DNA of 64,000 nt, taken from positions 124,001-188,000 of the forward strand of contig CAWDVH010000005.1 in the NCBI GenBank assembly GCA_963805705.1. Direction: 5' to 3'. The notes below the pieces were generated by a model that had not been told where the DNA came from, did no database searches, and worked only from the letters and a program-made list of their open reading frames with translations. The number at the start of each line of letters is the position of its first letter. Within the stretch, counting starts at the first letter, position 1. A program made the translations under genes and the position numbers. This stretch comes from CAWDVH01 sp963805705 (GTDB taxonomy: Bacteria > Actinomycetota > Actinomycetes > Streptosporangiales > Streptosporangiaceae). This document shows positions 34,875 through 45,100 of the stretch, piece by piece.

Positions 34875-35536
34875 CGGGCTGGCCGCGGCCGGTGACCGCG
34901 GAGCCACCGGCCACCGGCGGCGCGGGACACCGCGGCGGGCGCCATCTGCGGGCCAGGCGCGGTTCACGGACCGGCGGCGCGGACGGGAACGAGCGGCTGA
35001 CCACCGTGGCGGGCGCGCTGCTGCTCGTCCTGTTCGCGGCTGAGGGCGTCACCATCTTGTCCGTGCACCGCCTGCTGACGCTGCATTTCTTTCTCGGCAT
35101 GCTGCTGGCCGGGCCAGTCGCGCTGAAAATCGGGACCACGTGCTACCGCTTCGCCCGTTACTACACGGGGGCACCGGCCTACGTCCGAAAGGGGCCGCCG
35201 CCGGTGCTGCTGCGGCTGCTCGGGCCGGTTGTGGTGCTGACCTCCTGCGGCGTCATCGGCACCGGGGTCGCGCTGGCCTTCGCCGGGCCAGGGGGCGGGA
35301 GCGGGCTTTGGCTGCTGGCGCACAAGGCCCTGTTCGTGCTGTGGTTCGGCGCCATGACGGTCCACGTCATCGGGCACGGGCCGGCGCTGGCCCGGATGGC
35401 CACCGGGGCCCGCGGGCGCACCGCGGCCGCCGCCGGGACCGGCGCTGTGCGCTGGGGGCTGCTCGCCGCCTCACTGGGTGGCGGCCTGATCCTGGCCGCG
35501 TCGACGGTCCACCTGGCGGGCGCATGGCCGGGCTGA
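34871..35536 (+). CDS. Polytopic membrane protein, cytochrome b561-like
   Basis: A 221-residue protein with about five membrane helices, ATGA overlap with the ferredoxin gene. The first ~40 residues are Gly/Arg-rich and cytoplasmic. His residues in HRLLTLHFFLGMLLA, LLAHKALFVLWF and MTVHVIGHGPAL are placed as possible haem-b ligands in facing helices, as in b561/DUF4405-type proteins. It is likely a membrane electron carrier or quinone-interacting partner of the ferric-reductase-like protein; the haem content is inferred. Confidence 0.7.
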   Translation: MTGWPRPVTAEPPATGGAGHRGGRHLRARRGSRTGGADGNERLTTVAGALLLVLFAAEGVTILSVHRLLTLHFFLGMLLAGPVALKIGTTCYRFARYYTGAPAYVRKGPPPVLLRLLGPVVVLTSCGVIGTGVALAFAGPGGGSGLWLLAHKALFVLWFGAMTVHVIGHGPALARMATGARGRTAAAAGTGAVRWGLLAASLGGGLILAASTVHLAGAWPG

Positions 35537-36768
35537 AGCCGCCCCTGGGTCGTGGCCCACTGACGGGAGAGGAACTAGGTTTGCGGCCGGGCGGCCCGCG
35601 CGGGTCCGGCCGCTCGCACAAGCGCTCGCACAAGCGGTCGCGCAGGCGGCTGCGGGACCGGCGAGGGGTGCGGGTGGGTTCCGTGGTCATGCTCGCCGTC
35701 TTCGGCTGGTTCTGCTGGTCGATGGGGCACGCCCTGACCGCCGCTGGCGGTGGCTCCAGCTCCGAGCGGGCCGCCGAGTGGGCGCGTGATCACTACCTCG
35801 GACCACTGGTCACGTTCGGGGAGTGGATCTCCTACCAGCCGCCCCGGGTGGGCGGCCAGCCATCCTTCTCACTGGCTGGCCCCACCGGCCAGGCATCAGC
35901 CGGTGCGGCCGGGCGCCACCGGGTGGCCCGCGATGCCGGCCGGCCAAGACGCCTGGCATCGCCGGCCGGCCAGCCGCTGCCGGGCGAGGGTAAGTGGCGG
36001 GTGCTGTACCGCGTCCATCACGTGCCCGCGGTCTACGGCACCTTCCTGCGCCCGGACAAGATCCATACCTCGTATGCGGCCGGCATCGTGTCGATGAACC
36101 CCCGGCTGCTCCGGTTCCAGCTCCGCCCGGGCACGGAGGACCCCGGCCCGGGCCAGTGGGGCAGCGCGCAGCCGCTGATTCCCGCCGGTTCGCGCCGCGG
36201 CCTGGCCGCAACCTTCAACGGCGGATTCAAAATCGCGTCGTCGGGCGGCGGTTTCTTCCTGAACGGCACGTACCGCGGCGCGCTCCGCAGCGGCGTGGCC
36301 TCCATGGTCTACTACCGGGACGGCCGCCTGGCGATTGGGGTCTGGGGGCACGGCCTGCGGATGACCCCCAGCGTGGCCGGAGTCAGGCAGAATCTGCTTC
36401 CCATCGTGCAGGGCTCCCGGATCCCGGCCTCAATCGACCAAAATGTCCAGGCCAACTGGGGTGCCACCCTGGGCGGTGGCTATTACGTCTGGCGCTCCGG
36501 CATCGGGGTCACCGCCGCTGGCCGGATCATCTACGTCTACGGACCAGCCCTGTCGGCCAGGTCGCTCGCTGGGCTGCTCCGGCGGGCCGGGTGTGTCGAG
36601 GCCATGGAGCTCGACATCAACCCGGAGTGGACCAACTTCATGTACTACCGCCCCGGCCATCACCCGGGCAATCCCACGCCGGTCAGCCTGCTGCCCGGCC
36701 AGATGCAGGCCGCGGGCCGTTACTACGCGCCGACCAGCCGTGACTTCACGGCGGTCTTCGCCCGGTGA
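35524..36768 (+). CDS. NAGPA-type (phosphodiester glycosidase family) exported protein
   Basis: A 414-residue protein overlapping the upstream gene by 13 bases. The N-terminus has a basic repeat (SHKRSHKRSRRRLRDRRG), then one membrane helix (VVMLAVFGWFCWSMGHAL), so the rest is extracytoplasmic. The C-terminal ~280 residues resemble the phosphodiester glycosidase (NAGPA/DUF2233) fold: LAATFNGGFKIASSGGGFFL, MVYYRDGRLAIGVWG and AMELDINPEWTNF. Known members cleave GlcNAc-1-phosphodiesters or process wall glycopolymers. Its link to the redox genes is unexplained. Confidence 0.75.
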   Translation: MAGLKPPLGRGPLTGEELGLRPGGPRGSGRSHKRSHKRSRRRLRDRRGVRVGSVVMLAVFGWFCWSMGHALTAAGGGSSSERAAEWARDHYLGPLVTFGEWISYQPPRVGGQPSFSLAGPTGQASAGAAGRHRVARDAGRPRRLASPAGQPLPGEGKWRVLYRVHHVPAVYGTFLRPDKIHTSYAAGIVSMNPRLLRFQLRPGTEDPGPGQWGSAQPLIPAGSRRGLAATFNGGFKIASSGGGFFLNGTYRGALRSGVASMVYYRDGRLAIGVWGHGLRMTPSVAGVRQNLLPIVQGSRIPASIDQNVQANWGATLGGGYYVWRSGIGVTAAGRIIYVYGPALSARSLAGLLRRAGCVEAMELDINPEWTNFMYYRPGHHPGNPTPVSLLPGQMQAAGRYYAPTSRDFTAVFAR

Positions 36769-36925
36769 CCCCGCCCCGCCACCGGTCCGGTCAGGCCAGC
36801 CACGGCCGGGACCTGGAGGCGGTGAGAGCTCATGCGGTGCGGGCCGACATCGGCTGACCGGCCGGCACGGTCTAGCCCAAGCGAGGCAAACCCTGGGCCG
36901 GCCGCAGGCCACGTAGGGTGCAAGC

Positions 36926-37927
36926 ATGAATGCTACGAGCGAGGCTCGCGCCGCACGTAAGGCGCGGGAGCCTGTCGCAGTCTCGGCGGCGGCCCTGGCG
37001 CGGGAGCCTGCCGCGAGCTCGCTCCGGCCAGGCGGCGGCACGATCCTCGACGCGATCGGCGACACTCCGCTGATCATGGTTGACGGGATATGGGTCAAGC
37101 TCGAGTTCCTCAACCCGTCCGGGTCGATCAAGGCGCGCATCGCCAAGTACATAATCGAGCGGGCGGAGCGGGAAGGGCTGCTGCGGCCGGGTGACACCAT
37201 CGTGGAGGCCAGCAGCGGCAACACCGGGAACGCGATGAGCATGGTCGCGGCCGTCAAGGGCTACCGGATGCTCGTGATCATGCCGGACGGGATGAGCGTC
37301 GAGCGGCTGGCGATCTCGCGGGCCTTCGGCGCGCAGGTGATGACGCTCGGTGACTTCCACGTTAATGACGCGCTGGCCAAGGTCGCCGAGCTCGGCGGCG
37401 AGCCGGGATACTTCGCGCCGCAGCAATTCGATTCGGAGTGGAACGTCGAGGAGAACCGCACCTGGCTCGGTCCCGAGACACTCGCCCAGCTGCCGGACGG
37501 CGTGGTCCCGGACGCCGTGGTCGGCGGGGTCGGCACTGGGGGCACCATCGTCGGCGTGGGCCAGTGCTTTCGCGAGCGCAACCCATCCTGCCGGATCGTC
37601 GCCGTCGAGCCCAACGAGTCGTGCACGCTGATGTGTGGCGAGGTGGGCCGGCACCTCATTGAGGGCATCGCCGACGGCTTCGTGCCCGGCATCTTCGCCC
37701 GGCACCGTCACATCATCGATGAGGTAGTAGCGGTGGACAGCGACGCGGCCATCAGCGAGATGCGCCGCCTGGCCCGCGAGTCCGGGCTGTTCGTGGGCCC
37801 GAGTTCCGGCGCGCACCTGGTCGCCGCCCGCGAGCTGCGAGCGCGGTACCCGGACCTCCGGCACGTCGTGACGTTCTTCTGCGACGAGGGGGAGAAGTAC
37901 ATCACCGACTACTTCCTCGGCACCTGA
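36926..37927 (+). CDS. Cysteine synthase/cystathionine beta-synthase-family PLP enzyme
   Basis: A 333-residue fold-type II PLP enzyme. The PLP Lys lies in FLNPSGSIKARIAKY, the substrate-binding loop is EASSGNTGNAMSM, the phosphate-binding loop is GGVGTGGTIVGVG, and VGPSSGAHLVAA is the C-terminal cofactor contact. It has a ~40-residue Ala/Arg-rich N-terminal extension not seen in CysK. It lies next to no sulfur gene, so it may make cysteine, a cysteine-like amino acid or use another nucleophile. Its 3' end overlaps the convergent VOC gene by 26 bases. Confidence 0.86.
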   Translation: MNATSEARAARKAREPVAVSAAALAREPAASSLRPGGGTILDAIGDTPLIMVDGIWVKLEFLNPSGSIKARIAKYIIERAEREGLLRPGDTIVEASSGNTGNAMSMVAAVKGYRMLVIMPDGMSVERLAISRAFGAQVMTLGDFHVNDALAKVAELGGEPGYFAPQQFDSEWNVEENRTWLGPETLAQLPDGVVPDAVVGGVGTGGTIVGVGQCFRERNPSCRIVAVEPNESCTLMCGEVGRHLIEGIADGFVPGIFARHRHIIDEVVAVDSDAAISEMRRLARESGLFVGPSSGAHLVAARELRARYPDLRHVVTFFCDEGEKYITDYFLGT

Positions 37928-38912
37928 CCCAAGCGCCTGAGCGCCTGCGGGGTTGCAGCGCCGTTACCGGCAGCTGGTGTTCGCCGTGGCCTTCTAGCGT
38001 TCCGGCCGGCGCCGGCTGCCAGAGGCGGAACGTCGCGCCCTGGTTGTCGACGCACCCGGCGGTCAGGCCGTAAGGCTTGCGCTCGGGCTCGTCCGCGTGG
38101 CCGCCGGCGGCCCGGACCCGCTCGGCCGCGGCCCCGATGTCGTCGACGCGGTAGGACAGCTGCACCTCGGGCTTGGTGCCCTCCGACGGCATGACACCCA
38201 GCGGCGGCCTGGTCTGATCGGTGCGCCACGTGCCGGGGTGGCCGGGGGAGAACGGCACCTCCAGCACGGCCTGGTAAAACTCTGCGGCCCGGTGCGCGTC
38301 GGGCGCCAAGACCGTCACGTTCGCGATGTCACCCTGGCGCAGCCCGGTGGCCCGGGCCGGCGGCCTGAGCAGCATCCAGCGGTGCCCGAACGGGTCGACG
38401 ATCACCGATCCGCGACCGTAGGGCTGGTCGGCCGGCTCCCGTTCCACCGAGGCGCCGCTGAGCCGGGCCCGCTCGGTACTCGCGTCGACGTCGTCGACCT
38501 CCAGGTGGAGGGTGTGGCTGAACGTCGCGGGGGAGTCGGGCGCGCGCACGGGCACGTCGGGCCAGAGGCCGGAAGCCTCGGCGAACATCAGCACCGCGTC
38601 GCCGATGCCGACCTCGGCGTGGCCGATCGTTCCGTCCGCGTTGACGTGGAGCTCGCCACGGCGCTGCGCGCCGAACACCTCGCCGTACCAGTCCATGGCA
38701 CGCCGGGCGTCAGACACGATGATGTAGGGGGTCAGCGTCGGAGGCGAGGCGGGCTCGCGCTCGACCTGGGTCGCGGCGGTCTGCTGGGACATGGTTCCTC
38801 CTGAGGGTGCGAAGACCTCCCGGGTCAGCCGCTTGCGCAGCCGCCCGGCGAAGCCGGGGTCGGGATCGGCAGGCGTGACGGGCTCGCGCAGAGCCTCGAA
38901 CGGATCCGTCAT
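37902..38912 (-). CDS. Two-domain VOC protein with sigma-linked N-terminal segment
   Basis: A 336-residue protein whose ATG overlaps the sigma stop (TGATG). Residues 1-40 (TDPFEALREPVTPADPDP, then FAGRLRKRLTREVF) are a short motif that, in actinobacteria, recurs at the start of proteins coupled to this kind of sigma factor. Two VOC domains follow: TPYIIVSDARRAMDWYGEVF to SVIVDPFGHRWMLL, and IANVTVLAPDAHRAAEFYQ to GATFRLWQPA. It may act as the sigma partner or as its target enzyme. The final ~30 residues are basic and probably disordered. Confidence 0.83.
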   Translation of the reverse strand: MTDPFEALREPVTPADPDPGFAGRLRKRLTREVFAPSGGTMSQQTAATQVEREPASPPTLTPYIIVSDARRAMDWYGEVFGAQRRGELHVNADGTIGHAEVGIGDAVLMFAEASGLWPDVPVRAPDSPATFSHTLHLEVDDVDASTERARLSGASVEREPADQPYGRGSVIVDPFGHRWMLLRPPARATGLRQGDIANVTVLAPDAHRAAEFYQAVLEVPFSPGHPGTWRTDQTRPPLGVMPSEGTKPEVQLSYRVDDIGAAAERVRAAGGHADEPERKPYGLTAGCVDNQGATFRLWQPAPAGTLEGHGEHQLPVTALQPRRRSGAWVRCRGSSR

Positions 38913-39430
38913 CACGAGCCCTCCTGTCCCTCGTAAATCCGGCGGAACGCGGCGCGGGCCCGTACCAGCAGCGCCTCGGTGGCGTGCGGGGTGCGGTCCA
39001 GATGCCGGGCCACCTCGGGCACCGGCAGCCCGTCGAGGTAACGCAGCGTGAGCGCAGCCCGGTGGTGCGCGCCGAGCCGGCCGAGCACCTCGCGGGCACG
39101 GATCCGGTCGACGACCGTCTCCCATGGGTCATCGACGCGGGCCGGCTGGCCGTCCAGCAGGCGCAATCCGCGCTGCTCCCGCTCGACCCGCCGCCAGTGG
39201 TCGGCGAGCTTGTGCCGGGCCACCCCGATCAGCCACGGGATCGACGGATCGGGCCCGCCCGGCTTGCGGACCGCGTGCACGGCGGCCAGGAACGACTCGG
39301 CCGTAAGATCCTCGGCCAGGCCGGCGTCGCCGCAGCGGGCCAGCAGGTAGCCATAGACGTGCGGCAGCGCATCGTCGTACAGCTCCAGCAGCCCGAACGC
39401 CCGGTCGGGCCGCACCTGCGGGTTCGTCAC
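38912..39430 (-). CDS. RNA polymerase sigma factor, ECF family
   Basis: A 172-residue sigma factor. Region 2: HVYGYLLARCGDAGLAEDLT, then AESFLAAVHAV. Region 2.4-linker: IPWLIGVARHKLADHWRRVE. Region 4: LGRLGAHHRAALTLRYLDGL, then PVPEVARHLDRTPHATEALL. Length and motifs are those of a typical ECF factor. It is translationally coupled to the double-VOC protein rather than to an anti-sigma gene. Confidence 0.9.
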   Translation of the reverse strand: MTNPQVRPDRAFGLLELYDDALPHVYGYLLARCGDAGLAEDLTAESFLAAVHAVRKPGGPDPSIPWLIGVARHKLADHWRRVEREQRGLRLLDGQPARVDDPWETVVDRIRAREVLGRLGAHHRAALTLRYLDGLPVPEVARHLDRTPHATEALLVRARAAFRRIYEGQEGS

Positions 39431-39621
39431 ACCTTCATCGTCGTCCGGGCGGCCGACACTCCGACGGGCAGTGCCGGACTTCTCCTCCCGGACCGGTCAG
39501 GAATGAGCTGCCATGACGGATGCGGACGACCGTGGTGCGCGTTGAACAGGATGACGGGAGCTGCCCCGGCCTCACGGGCCGGACTTTGCGGGCGGCGGAG
39601 CAGGCCAGCGAAGGGAGCGCG

Positions 39622-41382
39622 GTGCAGTACGAGACAGTCGCCGAGGCTTACCGTGACCTGGAGCGGGCCGGCGGCCGGCTGGCGCTGATCGACCGTCTCG
39701 CCGCCCTGCTGACCCAGACCCCGGCCGAGCTGCTGCCCGTGGTCTGCTACCTGTGCCAGGGCCTGATCGCGCCGCAGTTCGCCGGGGTGGATCTCGGCCT
39801 GGCCGAGAAGCTGGCCGTCCGCGCGGTCGCCACCGCCACCGGCACCCGCCCCGAGCAGGTCACCGCCAGCGTGCGGGAGACCGGCGACCTGGGCCAGGCC
39901 GCCGAGCAGATGCTGACCGTGACCGCCGCCGGCCGGGCGGCCAGCCTGGAGGTCACGGTCGTGGTGGGCACCCTGCACCGGATCGCCGAGTCCGACGGGC
40001 CGGGCTCGCAGGGTCGCAAGCTGGACCTGCTGGCCAGCCTGCTCGCCCTGGCCACCCCCCTGGAGGCCCGCTACCTGCTGCGCCTGGTCACCGGCGGATT
40101 GCGGCTGGGCATCGGCACGCCTACCATTCTGGACGCGCTCGCACAGGTGCACGCGGGGGGGCGTGCTGCCCGGCCGGTCCTGGAACGTGCCTACAACATC
40201 TGCTGCGACCTGGGCCAGGTCGCCTCCACTTTGGTCACTGGCGGGGTGGCGGCGGTCGAGCAGATCCAGGTGCGCCCTGGTAATCCGGTGCGGGTCATGC
40301 TCGCCCAGCGATTGTCCGACGCCGAGCAGATCCTCGCCAAGCTGGGCGGGCACTGCGCGGCCGAGTACAAGTACGACGGCGTCCGGGTCCAGGCGCACCG
40401 GACCGCCGACGGGGCGATCGAGCTGTTCACCCGGCGGCTTGAGCGCGTCAGCGCTCAGTTCCCCGACGTCGTCGAGCTGCTCCGGGCGGGTCTGGGCCCC
40501 AGCGAGGCAATCGTCGAGGGAGAGGTCGTCGCGTTCGACCCGTCCGCCGGGGAGCTGCGCCCGTTCCAGGAGGTCATGTTCCGGCGGCGCAAGCACGGGA
40601 TCACCGACGCCGTGCGCGACGTCCCGGTGAGCCTGTTCTGCTTCGAGCTGCTGTTTGCCGACGGCCAGGACCTCACCCGATTGTCCTATCCGCAGCGGCG
40701 GGCCAAGCTGGCTGAGGCGATCACCGTCTCGCCCCAGCTCCGGCTCACCACCGCGGTCGAGGTCGCCACCCCGGCCGCCCTGGACGCGGCGTTCGGGCAG
40801 GCGGTCACCGACGGCTGCGAGGGGCTGGTGTGCAAGTCGCTGAGCCCGGCCGCCGGCTACCAGGCCGGGGCTCGCGGCTGGCTGTGGATCAAGCTCAAGC
40901 GGGACTACCGCACCGAGCTATCCGACACCGTTGACCTGGTTGTCGTCGGTGCGTTCGCCGGGCGTGGCCGCCGCCGCGGCGTCTACGGGGCCCTGCTACT
41001 GGCCGCCTACGACCCGGACGCGGACGTCTTCCGCGCGGTGACCAAGTGCGGCACCGGGTTCTCCGACGCCGAGCTGGCCGCGCTGCCGGCCAGGCTGGCA
41101 CCGCTGGCCCGATCGCAGCGGCCCGCCCGCGTGGACGCACGCCAAGAGGCTGACGTGTGGTTCGAGCCCGGCCTCGTGCTGGAGATCCTCAGCGCCGAGC
41201 TGACTCTCTCGCCGAACTACACTGCGGGCTGGGGGCAGGTCAAGGAGCAGGCCGGGCTGGCGATGCGGTTCCCGAGATTCACCGGGCGATGGCGCGACGA
41301 CAAAGCCGCGCAGGACGCCACCACCACTGGCGAGCTGATCGACCTCTACCACACCGCACAGCGGAACCCCGCGAGCACCTGA
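39622..41382 (+). CDS. ATP-dependent DNA ligase
   Basis: A 586-residue ligase of the archaeal-type LigB class. GTG 39622 follows AAGGGAG. The N-terminal ~190 residues are the helical DNA-binding domain (VETVAEAYRDLE-like start, LLRLVTGGLRLGIGTPTILD). The adenylation Lys is in EYKYDGVRVQAHR (motif I). Other nucleotidyltransferase motifs are TRRLERVSAQFPD, EAIVEGEVVAFD, CEGLVCKS and WLWIKLKRDY. The OB-fold C-terminus includes EVLE-type VLEILSAELTLSP. It seals nicks using ATP in repair, alongside the essential NAD ligase elsewhere. No repair genes adjoin it. Confidence 0.92.
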   Translation: MQYETVAEAYRDLERAGGRLALIDRLAALLTQTPAELLPVVCYLCQGLIAPQFAGVDLGLAEKLAVRAVATATGTRPEQVTASVRETGDLGQAAEQMLTVTAAGRAASLEVTVVVGTLHRIAESDGPGSQGRKLDLLASLLALATPLEARYLLRLVTGGLRLGIGTPTILDALAQVHAGGRAARPVLERAYNICCDLGQVASTLVTGGVAAVEQIQVRPGNPVRVMLAQRLSDAEQILAKLGGHCAAEYKYDGVRVQAHRTADGAIELFTRRLERVSAQFPDVVELLRAGLGPSEAIVEGEVVAFDPSAGELRPFQEVMFRRRKHGITDAVRDVPVSLFCFELLFADGQDLTRLSYPQRRAKLAEAITVSPQLRLTTAVEVATPAALDAAFGQAVTDGCEGLVCKSLSPAAGYQAGARGWLWIKLKRDYRTELSDTVDLVVVGAFAGRGRRRGVYGALLLAAYDPDADVFRAVTKCGTGFSDAELAALPARLAPLARSQRPARVDARQEADVWFEPGLVLEILSAELTLSPNYTAGWGQVKEQAGLAMRFPRFTGRWRDDKAAQDATTTGELIDLYHTAQRNPAST

Positions 41383-41414
41383 GCGACATCAACGGGGGGT
41401 CGAGCGCTGGGAGA

Positions 41415-41891
41415 TCACGCCTGGGCGCGCATCTTGGCCGCGAGCCCTTCGAACATCGGGTAGGTGGCACTTCCGCCCATGGCATCGATCGACGGCTGCC
41501 ACATCTCCCACCGGTCGACCAGACGTCGGCCGAGCAGGGTTCTGATCAGCTCGAAATCGAAGCCACCGTGATTCTCGAGCGCACCGAGCTGCTCGAAGTA
41601 GTCGAGCTCCCGGTACAGGACGTAGGCCTCGGCCGAGTTCTCGGCAATGAACCGCATCATCGCGTCCCGCAGCGCCTCTGGCGTGTCGAACTGAGCGACG
41701 AGACGACGGGTCTCCACCATCGGGCTCTCGCTCCAGCGCCTGAAGAACTCGGCCGCCATCTCAGCCTGACGGCTGATTCGGGCTTCGCGGGCTTGCTGGC
41801 CAGCGAAGACCACTGCACCGATCGCGCTGAGCAGCCCGAGGGCGCTCACCGCGGTCGCAATGGCAGTAACCTGCTCGGCCCAGTTGGGCAT
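41415..41891 (-). CDS. DUF4760-like single-pass membrane protein
   Basis: A 158-residue protein. ATG 41891 has AGGAAGG upstream. One N-terminal membrane helix (AIATAVSALGLLSAIGAVVF) is followed by a cytoplasmic helical domain (ARISRQAEMAAEFFRRW, ETRRLVAQFDTPEALRD, YRELDYFEQLGALENHGGFD, RWEMWQPSIDAM). Sequence layout and length fit the DUF4760 family of unknown function. The gene is alone and convergent with the ligase gene. Confidence 0.65.
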   Translation of the reverse strand: MPNWAEQVTAIATAVSALGLLSAIGAVVFAGQQAREARISRQAEMAAEFFRRWSESPMVETRRLVAQFDTPEALRDAMMRFIAENSAEAYVLYRELDYFEQLGALENHGGFDFELIRTLLGRRLVDRWEMWQPSIDAMGGSATYPMFEGLAAKMRAQA

Positions 41892-41959
41892 GGGGCAGCC
41901 TTCCTGTCGATGGCCCCGAACGTCACTCCGGGCGCCTTGGCGCCCCACGAGGAGAACGG

Positions 41960-42011
41960 GCTTGGACTAGGAACTCTCGGGTAGTGCTTGGACTAGGAAC
42001 CCTCGGGTAGT
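41960..42011. repeat. 26-bp tandem direct repeat upstream of the formate dehydrogenase operon
   Basis: Two adjacent 26-base units at 41960-41985 and 41986-42011, differing at one base (T/C in GCTTGGACTAGGAA(C)T/C). They contain CTTGG, CTAG and GGGTAG elements and end about 100 bases before the fdh start. A repeated operator for a regulator of the operon is plausible; a recent slippage duplication is the alternative. Confidence 0.75.
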
Positions 42012-42113
42012 GAGCATGCCATCGAGACCGTTGCCGGCCCCGGTACCCCGCCGGAACTGGCCAGCGTGTTGGATGAGGATGCCTGGCCGGGGCGGCAGCA
42101 AGGAGGATCACCG

Positions 42114-45100
42114 ATGGGTCTGACGAGGAAGCTGCTGCAGTGGCCCGTGCTGCGCCAGGCCGGGGGCCCTGACCCGCTCGGCCGGGGCAGCTCCGCGCAG
42201 GGCAGCCACGACTGGACGGCGAGAACCAGCACCGCTGACCGCGTGGTCAAGAGCATTTGCCCGTACTGCGCCGTGGGCTGCGGACAGCAGGTCTTCGTGA
42301 AGGACGAGAAGGTTGTCCAGATCGAGGGGGATCCCGATTCGCCGATCAGCCGGGGACGGCTGTGCCCGAAGGGCTCGGCCAGCGAGCAGCTCGTCAACTC
42401 GCCCGGCCGCCAGACCGCGATGCTGTACCGCCGGCCTTACGGCACCGAGTGGGAGCCGCTGGACCTGGAGCAGGCCACCGACATGATTGCCGACCGGGTC
42501 CTGGAGTCACGGTCGAGGCGCTGGCAGGACACTGACGAGGACGGGCGCCGGCTGGCCCGGACCATGGGGATCGCCTCACTGGGCGGGGCCACGCTGGACA
42601 ATGAAGAGAATTACCTGATCAAGAAGCTGTTCACCGCGGCCGGCGCTATCCAGATCGAGAACCAGGCGCGCATATGACACTCCGCCACCGTCCCCAGTTT
42701 GGGGGCTTCCTTTGGCCGCGGCGGCGCCACGAGCTTCACGCAGGACCTCCAGCAGTCTGACTGCATCGTCATCCAGGGCTCGAACATGGCCGAATGCCAT
42801 CCGGTCGGGTTCCAGTGGGTGATGGAAGCGAAAGCCCGCGGGGCGAAGGTCATTCACGTGGACCCCCGGTTCACGCGCACGTCTGCGGTGGCGGACATGC
42901 ACGTGCCGCTGCGAGCCGGCAGCGATATCGCGTTCCTCGGCGGCATCGTCAATTACATCTTGAGCAACGAGAAGTACTTCCGCGAGTACGTTCTGGCCTA
43001 CACCAACGCGTCCGCCATCCTGCGGGAGGACTTCCAGGACGTGGACGACCTGGACGGGGTCTTCTCCGGCTACGACCCGCAGACTGGCACCTACGACACC
43101 AAGTCGTGGGCCTACGAGGGCGTGGAGGGGATGGCGGCACCGGGCAACCGCACGCCGCCCGCGCACGCCGGCGGCGAGAGCGAGGAGTCCCGCAGCTCTC
43201 GCGGCGCCGCGCACGAGCTCGGCGGGCACGGGGCTTCCCTGGAGCACGGCGAGGCCCACCACGACAAGACCCTGCAGGATCCGCGCTGCGTCTTCCAGGT
43301 CCTCAAGCGGCACTACGCCCGGTACACCCCGGAGATGGTCGAAGACGTGTGCGGCGTTCCCGCGGAGCAGTTCCTGCAGGTCTGCGCGGACGTCACCGCC
43401 AACAGCGGGCGCGAGCGGACCACCGCCTGGGTCTACTCGGTCGGCTGGACCCATCACACGGTCGGCATCCAGTACATCCGCGGCGCGGCGATCATCCAGC
43501 TGCTGCTCGGCAACATGGGGCGGCCGGGGGGAGGCATCCTGGCGCTGCGCGGGCATGCCTCTATTCAGGGCTCCACCGACATCCCCACCCTGTTCAACCT
43601 GCTTCCCGGTTACCTGCCGATGCCGAAGGCCGGGGAGCACGACTTGCTAAATGATTATCTGGAGACGGTGTCGAGCGAGAACCAGAAGGGCTTCTGGGCC
43701 AACGCCAGCGATTACGCCGTCAGCCTGCTCAAGGCCTACTGGGGAGACGCGGCGACCGCAGACAATGACTGGGCGTTCGACTACCTGCCGCGCCTGACCG
43801 GGGATCATGGCACCTACCAGACCGTCATGGACATGATGGAAGACAAGATCGACGGGTACTTCCTGCTGGGCCAGAACCCCGCGGTCGGATCGGCGCACGG
43901 CAAGCTCCAGCGACTGGGGATGGCCCGGCTGAAGTGGCTGGTGGTCCGCGACCTGAACATGATCGAGTCAGCCACGTTCTGGAAAGACGCGCCCGAGATC
44001 GCCACCGGAGAGCTGGCCACCGAGAGCATCGCCACCGAGGTCTTCTTCTTCCCGGCCGCGTCGCACGTGGAGAAGGCGGGCACCTTCACCCAGACCCAGC
44101 GGCTGCTGCAGTGGCACCACAAGGCCATCGAGCCGCCCGGTGACTGCCGCAGCGAGCTGCACTTCTTCTTCCATCTCGGCCGCAAGCTCAAGCAGCGCCT
44201 GGCGGGATCGACGGACCCGAGGGATCGCCCGCTGCTCGACCTGACCTGGGATTACTCAGTCGACGAGCACGGCGAGCCGTCCGCGGAGGACGTGCTGCGC
44301 GAGATCAACGGCTTCCACCTGACCGGGGAGAAGGCCGGCCAGCCGCTGAGTTCCTTCACGGAGATGAAATCCGATGGCTCGACCTCGGGCGGGTGCTGGA
44401 TCTACACCGGCGTCTACGCCGGCGGCGTGAACCAGGCGGCGCGGCGCAAGCCGGGCCAGGAGCAGTCCTGGGTCGCCCCGGAATGGGGGTGGGCCTGGCC
44501 GGCCAACCGGCGGACCCTGTACAACCGGGCCTCGGCCGACCCGGACGGCAAGCCCTGGAGCGAGCGCAAGGCCTACGTCTGGTGGGACGAGCAGGCCAGT
44601 AAGTGGACCGGCCATGACGTCCCGGACTTCCCGGCTGGCACCGCGCCCTCCTACCGCCCCGAGCCGGGCACGGGCGGCCCCAGGGGACTGGCCGGCGACG
44701 ACGCGTTCATCATGCAGGCCGACGGCAAGGCCTGGCTGTACGCGCCGGCCGGGCTCCTGGACGGCCCGATGCCCGCGCACTACGAGCCACAGGAATCGCC
44801 GGTCAGGAATGCCTTCTACCGCCAGCAGGCCAATCCCGCCCGCCAGGTCTTCAAGCGCAAGGACAACCTGCAGAACCCGTCCGCCGGAGAGCCCGGCGAC
44901 GACGTGTTCCCGTACGTTTTCACCACCTACCGGCTCACCGAGCATCACACGGCGGGCGGGATGAGCCGCTGGCTGCCGTACCTGGCCGAGCTCCAGCCGG
45001 AGTTCTTCTGCGAGGTCTCACCCGCACTGGCCGCCGAGCGCGGCCTGGAGCACATGGGCTGGGCCACCATCGTCAGTGCCCGCACCGCCATCGAGGCGCG

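Noticed and set aside
41960..42011. CRISPR or attachment site
   Set aside because: Only two units without spacers, and no integrase gene nearby; better described as a tandem repeat.
42678..42700. Treating the fdhA TGA as a nonsense mutation or new gene start
   Set aside because: Homology is continuous across the TGA at the exact Sec position; a separate downstream gene would have to start on a poor TTG without a ribosome site.
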